Below the pieces are notes generated by a model. That model was not told the DNA's origin. It was given only the letters and a program-made list of their open reading frames with translations, and ran no database searches. Shown in pieces: positions 8,601-17,802 of a DNA stretch of 57,867 bases (positions are counted from its first letter, which is position 1; each line of letters starts with the position of its first letter). The translations under genes and the position numbers were made by a program. Source of the DNA: an uncultured bacterium (lineage in GTDB: Bacteria > Bacillota > Clostridia > Lachnospirales > Lachnospiraceae); assembly GCA_947177425.1 (NCBI GenBank), contig CAMWUN010000020.1, forward strand, positions 1-57,867, read 5' to 3'.

Positions 8601-9980
8601 ATGGAATCTTTGTCAACGAAAAATTTACCGGCAAAAAAATTATCTACAAAAAAAATATGGTTTTTTGCAGCGGGGCAGTTTGGATGGGCACTATTGTCCG
8701 GTCTGATTTCGAACTGGCTGGTTTATTTTTACCAGCCTGATGAAACGTCGATTGCACAGGGCCAGACATTATTTATTCCCCAGGGGCTGGTTGTTTTCGG
8801 GGTTTTTACTGTAATTGGCGGCATTACCGCTTTCGGACGGCTTTTTGATGCGGTTACGGATCCCTGGATTGCATCTTTGTCGGATCGCTGTACTTCTGAA
8901 ATTGGAAGGCGTATGCCGTTTCTGAAGTGGGCTTCCCTTCCGCTTTCACTTTCCACGGCCCTTGTGTTCTGGTCGCCGGTAAACCGGATCGGCTGGGGCA
9001 ATGCAGTTTTTCTGTTTGTAATGGTGATGGCATATTATCTGTCAATTACGGCCTATTGTACGCCATATAATGCCCTGATTCCAGAACTGGGGCATGACCA
9101 GAAAGAACGTTTGAATATTTCCACTGTCATTTCGTTTACTTTTATTGCCGGAACAGCGGTGGCTTATCTGGCTCCGCTTATCTGGGGGGCGCTGATTCCG
9201 GTATTTGGACGGGTAAATGCGATTCGCGTGACATTTGCGGTGATGGCAGTCATTGCCTTTTTCTGTATGCAGATACCTGTTTGGACGATCAATGAAAAGG
9301 AGTATGTGAACACGGTTCCCTCAAGGGATACGGCATTTTCCTCCCTTGTTTCCACATTCAGGAATAAAGAATTCTGCAAGTTTGTCGGTTCAGATATTTT
9401 GTACTGGATTGCAATCACCATGTTTCAGACGGGACTTCCTTTTTTTGTGACGAGTCTTTTAAAACTTCCTGAAACGATGACCACCATTTATTTTGTAGGT
9501 ATGACAGCATTGTCGCTGGTATTCTATATTCCGATTAACAGGCTGGCTCCGAAGCTTGGAAAAAAGAAGCTGATGCTGATTGCATTTGGGATATTTGCAG
9601 CCTCTTACCTGTATACAGGATTTCTTGGAGAAATCGCAGTGGTTCCTGCGGGCGTACAGGGACTGGTATTGATGGTGGCGGCTTCTTTGCCGATGGCTGT
9701 ATTTGGGATTCTTCCCCAGGCAGTGGTGGCGGATATTGCCCAAAGTGACGCGAAGCGTACAGGCACTAACCGGGAAGGGATGTTTTATGCGGCCAGGACG
9801 TTTGCTTTTAAATTGGGGCAGAGCCTTTCCATGCTGCTGTTTACAGCGGTTTCAACAATCGGGGGCAGCACAGGTATGGGATACCGTATTGCGGCTTTTG
9901 GAGCGGCAGTCTTTTGCTTCTTAGGAGGAATTTTGTTTTCCTTTTATAATGAAAGTAAAATCAACCGGGAAATACAATGA
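8601..9980 (+). CDS. GPH-family sugar:cation symporter (MFS)
   Basis: A 459-residue membrane protein of the glycoside-pentoside-hexuronide:cation symporter family (MelB/XynP type), with about 12 hydrophobic segments. The early loop FGRLFDAVTDPWIASLSDR carries the conserved acidic cation-site aspartates, followed by the GRRMPFLKW loop. It imports a sugar or glycoside with Na+ or H+. The start ATG 8601 has AGGAGG about 8 bases upstream. It sits between its TetR regulator and an alpha/beta hydrolase, and downstream of the GH3 glycosidase, suggesting a small glycoside-use cluster. The N-terminus has a repeated lysine-rich tract (three copies of a K-x5-K-type unit before the first membrane segment). 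Confidence 0.87.
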   Translation: MESLSTKNLPAKKLSTKKIWFFAAGQFGWALLSGLISNWLVYFYQPDETSIAQGQTLFIPQGLVVFGVFTVIGGITAFGRLFDAVTDPWIASLSDRCTSEIGRRMPFLKWASLPLSLSTALVFWSPVNRIGWGNAVFLFVMVMAYYLSITAYCTPYNALIPELGHDQKERLNISTVISFTFIAGTAVAYLAPLIWGALIPVFGRVNAIRVTFAVMAVIAFFCMQIPVWTINEKEYVNTVPSRDTAFSSLVSTFRNKEFCKFVGSDILYWIAITMFQTGLPFFVTSLLKLPETMTTIYFVGMTALSLVFYIPINRLAPKLGKKKLMLIAFGIFAASYLYTGFLGEIAVVPAGVQGLVLMVAASLPMAVFGILPQAVVADIAQSDAKRTGTNREGMFYAARTFAFKLGQSLSMLLFTAVSTIGGSTGMGYRIAAFGAAVFCFLGGILFSFYNESKINREIQ

Positions 9981-9995
9981 TAGGAGAAAATGGAA

Positions 9996-10994
9996 ATGGG
10001 CAGGAACACTGTACGCAATTTAATATTACCTGAAAAAGAATATAGAGAGAGAATGAAGGCAGTTGTTGAGCCGTATCTTGCAAAGAGAAAAAGAGAAGGT
10101 TTTTGTGAACGGGAGAAAGGAAACCGGATTTTTTATATGTGCTGTCTGGCAGACCGCCCGAAAGGCGTAATCGTTCTTTCCCATGGGTATACGGAGACAA
10201 TAGAGAAGCATGTGGAAAATATTTATTATTTTCTCTGCGGAGGCTATCATGTTTTTATGCCGGAACACTGCGGGCATGGGCGCAGCTACAGGATGTGCAG
10301 TGATAAAAAGGATTTATGTCTCGTCCATGTGGATGACTATCAACGCTATGTAAAAGATCTGCTGTTTGTATGTGATATGGCTGCGCAGGAATTTCCGCAA
10401 CTTCCGCTCTTTTTATACGGACATTCTATGGGCGGCGGGATTGCCGCTGCGGCGGCAGCGCAGGAGCCGGAATTATTTTCAGGGCTTATACTGTCGTCGC
10501 CCATGATTCAGCCGAAAAGTGGGTCTGTGCCCTGGCTGCTGGCCTGTCTGGCTGCTGGAGGATTGTGTCTGGTGGGAAAGAAGGAAGAGTATTTGACGGG
10601 AAGGCATCCGTACGATGGGACGGAACGGTTTGCGGACAGCGCTGCCTGTTCGGAAGCCAGATTCGTTTATTACCGGGAGAAGAAGAAAAAAGAACCTTTT
10701 TTTCAGATGAACGCTGCCTCTTACGGATGGTTCTGGCAGGCTGTGCGTCTTAAACGCTATCTCCAAAAGAAAGCATGGAGACATATTACGTGCCCGGTTG
10801 TTATTTTCCAGGCGGAGCGTGATACTTATGTTTCTAAAAAAGCGCAGGAAAAATTTGCGGGGAAATTAAACCGCTGCAATAAGGGGCGGGTGAAGCTGGT
10901 CAGGGTACCGGGGACGAAACATGAGATTTTCAATTCGGGGATGGATATACTGGAACGCTATTGGAGGAAGATATTTTTTTTCCTCGGACATTAA
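9996..10994 (+). CDS. Alpha/beta hydrolase, lysophospholipase/monoglyceride lipase-like
   Basis: A serine hydrolase of the Hydrolase_4 type. It has LSHGYTE as the oxyanion strand, the nucleophile elbow GHSMGGG with S144, and a C-terminal GTKHEIFN with the catalytic histidine. The family cleaves carboxylic esters such as monoacylglycerols. I prefer ATG 9996 (AGGAG at nine bases) over ATG 9990 (three bases). It is the last gene of the TetR/symporter operon, 15 bases after the symporter. The pairing with a glycoside importer suggests the substrate could be an acylated sugar, which is inference. There is no signal peptide. Confidence 0.82.
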   Translation: MGRNTVRNLILPEKEYRERMKAVVEPYLAKRKREGFCEREKGNRIFYMCCLADRPKGVIVLSHGYTETIEKHVENIYYFLCGGYHVFMPEHCGHGRSYRMCSDKKDLCLVHVDDYQRYVKDLLFVCDMAAQEFPQLPLFLYGHSMGGGIAAAAAAQEPELFSGLILSSPMIQPKSGSVPWLLACLAAGGLCLVGKKEEYLTGRHPYDGTERFADSAACSEARFVYYREKKKKEPFFQMNAASYGWFWQAVRLKRYLQKKAWRHITCPVVIFQAERDTYVSKKAQEKFAGKLNRCNKGRVKLVRVPGTKHEIFNSGMDILERYWRKIFFFLGH

Positions 10995-11093
10995 TGGAAA
11001 ATAAAGCGGAGAGGAGATTGCCAGATGTAAAGAAAAGTCTTCGCAGCAAACCAGTCACAGCATAGAGTAAGGGCCGTCTAAAGCCAATGTCAT

Positions 11094-11131
11094 TTATAGT
11101 GAACGACAAATTATTTTGTCGTTCACTATAA
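11094..11131. repeat. 17-bp perfect inverted repeat
   Basis: Arms 11094-11110 and 11115-11131 are perfectly complementary around the loop TTAT, giving a very stable hairpin with GTGAACGACAAA in one arm. It lies between convergent genes (hydrolase and ABC binding protein) and could stop transcription in both directions, but there is no T tract on either side. A second imperfect hairpin (about 11151-11188, GCCGGATAAGC against GCTTATGCCGG) follows. Confidence 0.6.
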
Positions 11132-11218
11132 TTATAACGTGTCCGCTGATTGCCGGATAAGCAGGGAGGCACAAAGCTTATGCCGGACATGATTGAAGGG
11201 GTTGCCGGTTTATGCGGA

Positions 11219-12124
11219 TTAACCGCTGATTAATCCTTTGCTTATCAGGAATTCCCTTGCCACTTCGGCATCCTCCTTCCCATTGACTTCCACATCATAA
11301 TTCATCTGCTGCATTTCCGCTTCGGTAATCAAGCCGTTCAGCTTTTCCAGCACACCTTTCAGTTCCGGGTATTTCTCAAGTGCATCCTTTCTGACCACAG
11401 TGCCGGCCTCAAAGGTTTCAAAGAAACCGCCGTCATCGATAAGCAGCGCCAGATTATTGGCGGCAAGCTGGGCATCCGTAGTAAAAGCATTGATGACGTC
11501 TACTTCGCCATTCTTCAAAGCTTCATATTTCAATGCGATTTCCATTTGTTTTGTGGCTTTAAACTGCATATTGTAGGCGGAACATAGTCTGGGATATCCT
11601 GTTTCCAGTTCGATATAGTCAGGATTGCCTCCAAAAATAAGTTCCCCGGAGACAGCAGCCAAGTCGGAGTAAGCAGCCAGCCCGTACTGGTCTGCCGTTT
11701 CCTGTCTCACAGCCAGGCCGTAGGTATTGGAGAAACCGTATAAGCCAGTCCATGTAAGGCCCAGTGCGTCATATTCTTCCAGAAGCTGGCTGTACAGCTT
11801 GCTGTCGTCCTTTTCCATTTCTTCCTTTTTCAGGACATTCAGCCATGCGGTGCGGGTGTATTCGGGATATAAATCAAATTCTCCCTTTATAAGGGCAGGG
11901 TGGATATTGGTAGTGCCGCCGCCGATTCCTTTGGTGATTTCCACTTCATAGTCTGTATCCTCTTCAATCAGCTGGGCAATGATTTCTGTCAGGATATACT
12001 GCTCTGTCATGGGTTTGGAGGCAATTTTTATGGTCTGTTTTCCGCCGCATCCCCATGTGGACAGCGCAAGCGCCGACAGAGTTATAAGCATTATACCTTT
12101 TTTAAAATAATTCATGTTCTTCAT
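11219..12124 (-). CDS. opuCC: Glycine betaine/choline-type ABC transporter binding lipoprotein
   Basis: A 301-residue substrate-binding lipoprotein of the OpuAC/ProX quaternary-amine family. The signal peptide ends in the lipobox LSTWGC, so the cysteine would be lipidated on the outer face of the membrane. The family hallmark IGGGTTNIHPALIKGEFDLY appears near residue 65-85, followed by PEYTRTAW. It should bind glycine betaine, choline, carnitine or a related quaternary amine and deliver it to the permease. It is the last gene of a three-gene minus-strand operon and overlaps the ATPase gene by 23 bases. The symbol is by family resemblance; the ligand is not proven. Confidence 0.85.
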   Translation of the reverse strand: MKNMNYFKKGIMLITLSALALSTWGCGGKQTIKIASKPMTEQYILTEIIAQLIEEDTDYEVEITKGIGGGTTNIHPALIKGEFDLYPEYTRTAWLNVLKKEEMEKDDSKLYSQLLEEYDALGLTWTGLYGFSNTYGLAVRQETADQYGLAAYSDLAAVSGELIFGGNPDYIELETGYPRLCSAYNMQFKATKQMEIALKYEALKNGEVDVINAFTTDAQLAANNLALLIDDGGFFETFEAGTVVRKDALEKYPELKGVLEKLNGLITEAEMQQMNYDVEVNGKEDAEVAREFLISKGLISG

Positions 12125-12848
12125 CCTTTCTTATGAGCTGCCTTACAAATGCATCCTTGGGATTGTCCAGCAGTTCTTTAGGTGTTCCCTGCTGCCAGAT
12201 AATGCCGTCTTTCATGATAATTGTACGGCTTCCAAGTTTAAAGGCTTCCCTGATATCGTGGGTAATAAAAATGACAGTGATTCCGGTTTCTTTCTGGAGG
12301 GAGAGGAGTTCATCCTGCAAATCCTTCCGGGTAATTTCGTCTACTGCGCCGAAAGGCTCGTCCATGAGCAGAATATCAGGCCCGGCCGCCATAGCCCGGG
12401 CAATTCCGACCCGCTGTTTCTGGCCTCCGGAAAGCTGTCTGGGAAACCGGCGTGCCAAATCCGGGGAAAGCCGTACCATTTCCAGCATTTTTCGTGCCAG
12501 CTCTTTTTTTTCTTCTTTGGTCAGTTTTCTTTCCAGTGACGGTACATAGCAGATATTTTCTTCCACCGTCATATGGGGAAAAAGTTTTGCGCCCTGTACA
12601 GCATATCCAATTCCCCTGCGCAGGGCTGTCATGCTGCAGTTGGCAAGGGATTTCCCGTTTACTGATACTTTTCCCTGGCGCGGCGTTACCAGTCCGTTTA
12701 TCATTTTAAGAAGGGTGGTTTTGCCGCAGCCGGAAGGGCCGATAATCGTGATGAACTCCCCCTTTTCCACAGTCAGGGAGACATTCCGTAAAACCTCGCT
12801 GTCACCATAGGCAGCCGTACAGTTCTGTATTTCAATTACTTTGTTCAA
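12102..12848 (-). CDS. opuCA: Quaternary amine ABC transporter ATPase
   Basis: A 248-residue ABC ATPase: Walker A GPSGCGKTT, Q-loop in YAVQGAKLF, signature LSGGQKQRVGIARA, Walker B ILLMDEPFGAVD and switch histidine in FITHD. It powers uptake by the neighbouring permease and binding protein. It is shorter than Bacillus OpuCA (about 380 residues) because it lacks the C-terminal CBS pair that senses ionic strength; transport may therefore not be osmotically gated. It overlaps both neighbours (17 bases with the permease, 23 with the binding protein), indicating translational coupling. Confidence 0.88.
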   Translation of the reverse strand: MNKVIEIQNCTAAYGDSEVLRNVSLTVEKGEFITIIGPSGCGKTTLLKMINGLVTPRQGKVSVNGKSLANCSMTALRRGIGYAVQGAKLFPHMTVEENICYVPSLERKLTKEEKKELARKMLEMVRLSPDLARRFPRQLSGGQKQRVGIARAMAAGPDILLMDEPFGAVDEITRKDLQDELLSLQKETGITVIFITHDIREAFKLGSRTIIMKDGIIWQQGTPKELLDNPKDAFVRQLIRKDEEHELF

Positions 12849-13476
12849 TGCCGTACCTCCTGTTCACAGCTTTCTCCACCCGGGAGAGGATAAAGTCGCC
12901 GGATAAGGCAAGCAGCGCAATCAATACGGAACCGGCTGCTGTCAGCGTCATATTGTAGGTAGTGATGCCTCTGTATATGGCGGCTCCCAGCCCGCCGGCT
13001 CCGATAAAGGATGCAATGCCGCCCATGGCAATAATCATGACCACCATATTGCGGAAACCGCTGATGATGACAGGAAGGGCCATGGGGAACCGGATGCCCA
13101 GCAAAAGCTGCCGTTTATCCGCCCCCAGCCCTTCGGCCGCTTCCAGGATACCGGCATCCACATTGGCCAGTCCTGTGTAAGTGTTTCTCACGATGGGAAG
13201 CAGACCATAAACGGTCAGGGCAATGATGGCGGTTTTGTTGCCGATTCCGGTAAAGGGAATCAGAAAACCCAGCAGGGATATGGAGGGTATCGTATAGATG
13301 ACATTGATGATGCCTAAAGCTATGGCCGCAGCCTTTCTGTGCCGGCTGATAAAAATGCCCGTTAAAATACCCAGCACCCCGGCAAAGGCCACTGCCGTCA
13401 ATGATATTCTGATGTGTTCGCCAAGGCAGGATGCAAAGAAATCCCGTCTGTCCCATAGTACCTGTAAAAGCTCCAT
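12832..13476 (-). CDS. opuCB: Quaternary amine ABC transporter permease
   Basis: A 214-residue inner-membrane permease with about five or six hydrophobic segments and the EAA-loop region (EAAEGLGADKRQLLLGIRFP). It forms the channel for the OpuC-type transporter. The frame is open to 13539, but that would place the start upstream of a clear promoter -10 box. ATG 13476 has AGAGGCGG about six bases upstream, so I use it. Only one permease gene is present, whereas Bacillus OpuC has two (CB and CD), so the channel may be a homodimer. Confidence 0.85.
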   Translation of the reverse strand: MELLQVLWDRRDFFASCLGEHIRISLTAVAFAGVLGILTGIFISRHRKAAAIALGIINVIYTIPSISLLGFLIPFTGIGNKTAIIALTVYGLLPIVRNTYTGLANVDAGILEAAEGLGADKRQLLLGIRFPMALPVIISGFRNMVVMIIAMGGIASFIGAGGLGAAIYRGITTYNMTLTAAGSVLIALLALSGDFILSRVEKAVNRRYGIEQSN

Positions 13477-13527
13477 AACTGCCGCCTCTTTCCTCAATAT
13501 GCAAAGAACAAACGTTCTGACTACATT

Positions 13528-13556
13528 ACTATAAAGCATTGGAAAATATCTGTCAA
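13528..13556 (-). promoter_or_regulatory. Sigma-A promoter of the ABC transporter operon
   Basis: On the minus strand TTGACA (13551-13556) is 17 bases from TATAGT (13528-13533), nearly consensus. Transcription would begin near 13521, giving a leader of about 45 bases before the permease ATG at 13476. It excludes the longer upstream start. Confidence 0.85.
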
Positions 13557-13607
13557 CAAAATAATTATAAATATTAAAATATTATAAAGATTAAATTAGA
13601 ATAATAA

Positions 13608-13637
13608 TTGACCTGATATCCGGCTATGAAGTATAAT
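13608..13637 (+). promoter_or_regulatory. Sigma-A promoter of the FIST operon
   Basis: TTGACC (13608-13613), an 18-base spacer and a perfect TATAAT (13632-13637) precede the TTG start at 13696 by 58 bases. It lies back to back with the ABC transporter promoter in a very AT-rich gap. Confidence 0.8.
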
Positions 13638-13695
13638 GTTATTTGATTGAGTCATTACAGAATAATTCATTGATTTAGGAAGAGAGGATAAGATA

Positions 13696-14751
13696 TTGAA
13701 ACAGTTTTTCGGTATGAGCCAGAGCGGAAACCTGCAGGAAGCAGTCCAGGGCTTGAGCAGTCCCCAATTGATTATGTTATTATCCAACAATGACCAGTTC
13801 GAGGAACATGTGAAGAAGTTGGAAGAACTTTATCCCAAAATACCCAGCATAGGATGCATAGGAATGAGTTACGACACAAAAGTAGTGGAAAAGGGTGTAG
13901 GTGTCGTTGCTTTCTGTGACGGCGTCACTGCAACGGCCAATGTGCTGGAAGAGGTATCGGTTATGCCTGTCAAGTATATAGAAAGGTTAGAGAAAGATGT
14001 ACATGAGGTAAACGGTTCCCTGAATGATACCATATGCATTGATTTTTGCACCGGCAATGATGCCTGCGTGCTGACTACCATATACAGCGTTTTAAAACAC
14101 AGGAATATTTCCCTGGTGGGAGGAACCGGAGACGGGGGAAAGATATCCGCCAACGGAAAAGTTTACAGCGATGCTGTGGCTTATGCACTGGTTAAAAATA
14201 ATAATGGAAAGGTGAAAGCCTACAAAGAAAATATCTACCAGCAGATGGGAAATTACCGTTTTATTGCATCCAAGACGGATAAGGCAAATTACATACTCGG
14301 TAAATTAAACGGCGTGCCTGCAAAACAGGTTTACCAGGACATACTTCATGTGACAGAAAGACAGATACTGACCCAGACATTTAAGAATCCTTTCGGAAAA
14401 ATCAATGGTGATGATACCTGTATTATATCCATCAAGGAAGTGACAGGTAATGCCCTTACATGCTTCCGCCAGGTAAATGATTCGGACGTGCTTATCATGC
14501 TGGAACTGGGGGACTACAAAGCTATTGTAAAAAATACCATCCAGACGATCCTCAGGGACTTCTCTAAAATTTCGGCTGTGTTCTCTGTAAACTGTCTCTT
14601 CAGGTACCGGTTGTTTAACGACAATAACTATATGCAGGAATACCTTCATGAGATGGGAGCATTGGGAAATCATGTGGGCATGGTAGGATATGGGGAACAT
14701 TATAACAACCGGTTTGTCAACCAGTCGATGACTTGTGTTGTGTTTGAGTAA
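13696..14751 (+). CDS. FIST-domain sensor protein
   Basis: A 351-residue protein with FIST N (about 20-215) and FIST C (about 220-350) domains, the family of intracellular sensors that includes heme-binding NosP. Visible marks are IGCIGMSY near 54, [10 protein letters not shown] near 135-145 and the terminal [10 protein letters not shown] motif. It is cytoplasmic. The TTG start has GAGAGGA about eight bases upstream. A soluble chemotaxis transducer follows after eight bases, as expected if FIST detects a small ligand (nitric oxide, amino acids or another signal) and passes it to the transducer. Heme binding was not tested here; there are histidines but I cannot assign an iron ligand. Confidence 0.85.
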   Translation: MKQFFGMSQSGNLQEAVQGLSSPQLIMLLSNNDQFEEHVKKLEELYPKIPSIGCIGMSYDTKVVEKGVGVVAFCDGVTATANVLEEVSVMPVKYIERLEKDVHEVNGSLNDTICIDFCTGNDACVLTTIYSVLKHRNISLVGGTGDGGKISANGKVYSDAVAYALVKNNNGKVKAYKENIYQQMGNYRFIASKTDKANYILGKLNGVPAKQVYQDILHVTERQILTQTFKNPFGKINGDDTCIISIKEVTGNALTCFRQVNDSDVLIMLELGDYKAIVKNTIQTILRDFSKISAVFSVNCLFRYRLFNDNNYMQEYLHEMGALGNHVGMVGYGEHYNNRFVNQSMTCVVFE

Positions 14752-14759
14752 AGGGAGGG

Positions 14760-15689
14760 ATGGATATGAGACTTAAGAAAAAACCCCGGCGCAGATCCAA
14801 AAGCCTGTATCCGGTATTATATGTGATAGGAAGCCTGAAAGAATATCACCAGGAACTTGTGCAGAGTGAGGTTGCTTCCCTGTGGCAGTTAAGCATGGTG
14901 AGAAAGTCTTTTAATGATGTAATCAGGGAATCAGAGAATTTTAAAGGGACATTAGAAGGATTTGGACAGACCTTTTCAAATATTAATGACGTATCAGGCC
15001 AGTTTGCTGCCGTAAAAGATAATATTTCCCAGTCTGTGGCCCAGGCCCAGGGAGAGATAGAGGAACTGAAATATAGTTCTATCACGGTGGAAACCCATTT
15101 TGGCGAAATGCAGAATACATTTGAGGAGTTCCAGCAGTCCTTAAAAAACATTAAAGGATGTATGGGCAAGATTGTTTCCATTGCAGACCAGACCAATATC
15201 CTTTCCCTGAATGCGTCCATTGAGGCCGCAAGGGCAGGGGAGTGGGGAAAAGGATTTGCAGTGGTGGCTGAAGAGGTTAAGAAACTGTCAGAGGAAATCA
15301 AGGGCCTTGTGGCAGAGGTAGACTCCAGCATTGATGACGTGGAACAGGGGACAGAACGTTTAAGCAGCAGTATCAGCACTTCCCATGAAGCTCTGGAAAA
15401 TAGCCTTTTTAAAGTGGAAGAAACCTATGAGATGTTTGACAGTATTACGCAGGCGGCAGAGGGAGCCTCATCTGTGCAGACAGAAATTGCCCAGGTGGTT
15501 GATAATTCCAACGCTGCCCTGCAGACACTGTATGATTTTTTTGAAAATACGAAAGTACAGTACCAGGAGGTCGTGAAATATATTAACAGCGCCAGCAATT
15601 TGGGAACCACCAAAAGCGCAATGTTTGAAGATATAGACAATATGCTGTCCCAGATTCCGCCTATTATAGAGGATTATTCAAAAGGATAA
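14760..15689 (+). CDS. Soluble methyl-accepting chemotaxis-type transducer
   Basis: A 309-residue coiled-coil protein with the MCP signalling hairpin. The tip has [20 protein letters not shown] followed by [17 protein letters not shown] (about 142-180). No transmembrane segment or HAMP domain is present; the N-terminus begins with a basic run (KKKPRRRSK). It should bind CheW/CheA or a chemosensory-like kinase array in the cytoplasm. The helical bundle is short, so methylation sites may be few or absent. The ATG at 14760 (second ATG 14766) follows AGGGAGGG. It partners with the FIST protein directly upstream. No che genes lie in this window. Confidence 0.88.
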   Translation: MDMRLKKKPRRRSKSLYPVLYVIGSLKEYHQELVQSEVASLWQLSMVRKSFNDVIRESENFKGTLEGFGQTFSNINDVSGQFAAVKDNISQSVAQAQGEIEELKYSSITVETHFGEMQNTFEEFQQSLKNIKGCMGKIVSIADQTNILSLNASIEAARAGEWGKGFAVVAEEVKKLSEEIKGLVAEVDSSIDDVEQGTERLSSSISTSHEALENSLFKVEETYEMFDSITQAAEGASSVQTEIAQVVDNSNAALQTLYDFFENTKVQYQEVVKYINSASNLGTTKSAMFEDIDNMLSQIPPIIEDYSKG

Positions 15690-15704
15690 AGATGGAGGTG
15701 TTTT

Positions 15705-17108
15705 ATGGCGATTTACAAATGCAGTGTCTGCGGTGCGGTTTATGATGAGGAAAAGGAAGGGAAAGCCATATCTGAAATTATGGCCTGTCCGGTCTGCAGA
15801 CAGCCGGTCTCCTGCTTTGAACCGGTACAGGAAGAAGCGGGCGGAAAGGTAGAAAAATCCTACTCGGGAAAGCTGGATTATGACAGCGCTACTGCCCGTC
15901 ATGACAAGTCCTGCCGCTATATGGCTGAAATCCATGAAATGGCAGTAACAGGGAAACATATCAGCAGTGCAATGAGTACGAAAATGCCGATGCCAGGATG
16001 GGATGACATCCTTCTGCTTGGGGCACAGCTCAATCCGCCGCCTTTAAATGACGGGGACTTTGTGAATACGATGACCGTCATCGGGAAAAATGCCAAGAAG
16101 CCTATGATACTTGGCAGCCCGGTCTATATTTCACATATGTCTTTCGGCGCCCTTTCACGGGAAGTGAAGATTGCCCTTGCCAAAGGTTCAGCCATGGCAA
16201 AGACGGCAATGTGCAGCGGGGAGGGCGGTATTCTGCCAGAGGAAAGACAGGCAGCTTACAAATACATATTTGAGTATATTCCCAACAAGTACAGCGCAAC
16301 GGATGAAAACCTATGCTCCGCCGATGCCATTGAAATTAAAATCGGGCAGGGGACAAAGCCTGGAATGGGCGGCCATCTGCCAGGGGAAAAGGTTACAGAG
16401 GAAATTGCTTCAATCCGTGGGAAAAAGCAGGGTGAGGATATTCAAAGCCCAAGCAAATTCCCGGAACTGAATTCCAAAGAAGATTTGCGCGCTATGGTGG
16501 ATATGTTGCGGGGAAGATCCCAGGGACGCCCCATAGGCATAAAAATTGCAGCCGGAAATATTGAGCGTGATTTGGAATACTGTGTATTTGCAGAACCCGA
16601 TTTTATTACCATTGACGGCAGAGGCGGCGCTACTGCATCCAGTCCCTTTTTCTTAAGGGAAGCAACAACAGTTCCGACGGTTTATGCCCTTTCCCGGGCC
16701 AGGAGGTATCTTGATTCGGTACATTCGGATATTTCCCTTGTGATTACCGGGGGACTCCGGGTATCGGCAGATTTTGCCAAAGCTTTGGCAATGGGAGCAG
16801 ATGCTGTCGCAATAGCCAGTGCAGGACTGATTGCAGCGGCCTGCCAGCAGTACCGCATATGTGGCAGCGGCAACTGCCCGGTAGGTGTGGCAACCCAGGA
16901 TCCGGAACTGCGCAGACGGTTTGATATTGACGCATCAGCCCAGAGAGTGGCAAATTTTTTGAATGTTTCCCTTGATGAACTGAAAGTATTTGCCAGAGTG
17001 ACAGGAAACCATTCTGTCCATGATTTATCTGTCCGCAATCTTGTGACAATGGACAGGGATATTGCGAGGTATACAGATATACGGCATATGGGACAGCCGG
17101 GAATTTGA
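15705..17108 (+). CDS. Rubredoxin-like domain plus glutamate synthase FMN domain
   Basis: A 467-residue protein. The N-terminal 45 residues form a rubredoxin-like iron or zinc knuckle with paired cysteines (CSVCG and CPVC). The remainder is the FMN-binding alpha/beta barrel of glutamate synthase (GltB-like, archaeal type) with GAGNPGMGG-type glycine loops ([12 protein letters not shown]), the [11 protein letters not shown] strand and the 3Fe-4S cysteines in CGSGNCPVG. It lacks the glutaminase domain, so ammonia or another donor must supply nitrogen, or it acts as an FMN oxidoreductase. The rubredoxin module suggests electrons arrive from a rubredoxin-type donor. It follows the transducer by 15 bases and precedes a rubrerythrin. 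Activity as true glutamate synthase is uncertain. Confidence 0.85.
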   Translation: MAIYKCSVCGAVYDEEKEGKAISEIMACPVCRQPVSCFEPVQEEAGGKVEKSYSGKLDYDSATARHDKSCRYMAEIHEMAVTGKHISSAMSTKMPMPGWDDILLLGAQLNPPPLNDGDFVNTMTVIGKNAKKPMILGSPVYISHMSFGALSREVKIALAKGSAMAKTAMCSGEGGILPEERQAAYKYIFEYIPNKYSATDENLCSADAIEIKIGQGTKPGMGGHLPGEKVTEEIASIRGKKQGEDIQSPSKFPELNSKEDLRAMVDMLRGRSQGRPIGIKIAAGNIERDLEYCVFAEPDFITIDGRGGATASSPFFLREATTVPTVYALSRARRYLDSVHSDISLVITGGLRVSADFAKALAMGADAVAIASAGLIAAACQQYRICGSGNCPVGVATQDPELRRRFDIDASAQRVANFLNVSLDELKVFARVTGNHSVHDLSVRNLVTMDRDIARYTDIRHMGQPGI

Positions 17109-17140
17109 AAGAACAGACAAAAGATAAGGAGAAAATGATT

Positions 17141-17689
17141 ATGAGCCAGAACAAAAACAAATATGAAGGAACCCAGACAGAAAAGAATCTGCAGGCCGCC
17201 TTTTCAGGTGAGTCAGGTGCCAGGAATAAATATACATACTTTGCATCAGTGGCAAAGAAAGAAGGGTATGAGCAGATTGCTTCCTTGTTTTTAAAGACTG
17301 CTGAAAATGAGCGCGAACATGCAAAGATGTGGCTGAAAGAGTTAAGCGGTATCGGCGACACTGCTGCTAATCTTGCGGCCGCAGCCGATGGTGAGAACTT
17401 TGAATGGACAGATATGTATGAGGAATTTGCCAAAACAGCACAGGAAGAAGGATTCCCTGAACTGGCTGCAAAATTCCGCATGGTGGGCGCCATTGAAAAG
17501 CATCATGAAGAACGCTACCGCGCTCTGCTTAAAAATATAGAGACAGCTTCCATTTTTGAAAAAAGCGAAGTTAAAGTTTGGGAATGCCGCAACTGCGGAC
17601 ATATTGTGGTGGGAACCAAGGCGCCGGAAGTCTGCCCGGTATGCGCCCATCCCCAGAGTTATTTTGAAATCAGTGCAGAAAATTATTAA
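17141..17689 (+). CDS. rbr: Rubrerythrin
   Basis: A 182-residue peroxide-reducing protein of anaerobes. The ferritin-like di-iron bundle (about 10-140) has [19 protein letters not shown] and the second-half EKHHEERY ligands; the C-terminal rubredoxin domain has CRNCG and CPVCAHP. It reduces hydrogen peroxide with electrons from rubredoxin or NAD(P)H donors. I start at ATG 17141, with AAGGAG nine bases upstream; the frame is open to TTG 17105 inside the previous gene. It closes the FIST operon and may draw electrons from the rubredoxin-like protein next to it. Confidence 0.9.
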   Translation: MSQNKNKYEGTQTEKNLQAAFSGESGARNKYTYFASVAKKEGYEQIASLFLKTAENEREHAKMWLKELSGIGDTAANLAAAADGENFEWTDMYEEFAKTAQEEGFPELAAKFRMVGAIEKHHEERYRALLKNIETASIFEKSEVKVWECRNCGHIVVGTKAPEVCPVCAHPQSYFEISAENY

Positions 17690-17727
17690 AGATATAGTTA
17701 AAACGTGTGTCTGCCGGGCACAGCAAG

Positions 17728-17764
17728 AGAAAACAGAACCTGTGGAAGGTTCTGTTTTCTTATT
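17728..17764 (+). terminator. Terminator after rubrerythrin
   Basis: A perfect 14-bp stem (17728-17741 with 17747-17760) with loop GTGGA is followed by TATT. The A/T-ended stem can also work on the minus strand for the convergent symporter gene. Confidence 0.85.
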
Positions 17765-17802
17765 ATAATAAGCTGGTTCGCGAAGCGTGTCAGCGTTTGT
17801 TA
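17765..17802 (+). repeat. Family A hairpin repeat, copy 1
   Basis: The unit reads AATAAGCTGGTTCGCGAAGC followed by GTGTCAGCGTTTGTTA. It folds as an imperfect hairpin: GCTG/CAGC outside and CGC-GAA-GCG inside. Its right end, read on the minus strand as TAACAAACGC, supplies the stop codon of the symporter gene. Other copies are at 43957, 48103 and 49331. Confidence 0.85.

Noticed and set aside
13477-13539. Longer permease start at 13539
   Set aside because: It would lie upstream of the -10 box of the operon's promoter, so it cannot be in the mRNA.
17105-17140. TTG start of rubrerythrin inside the previous gene
   Set aside because: Rubrerythrins start near the ferritin-like domain and AAGGAG is nine bases before ATG 17141.
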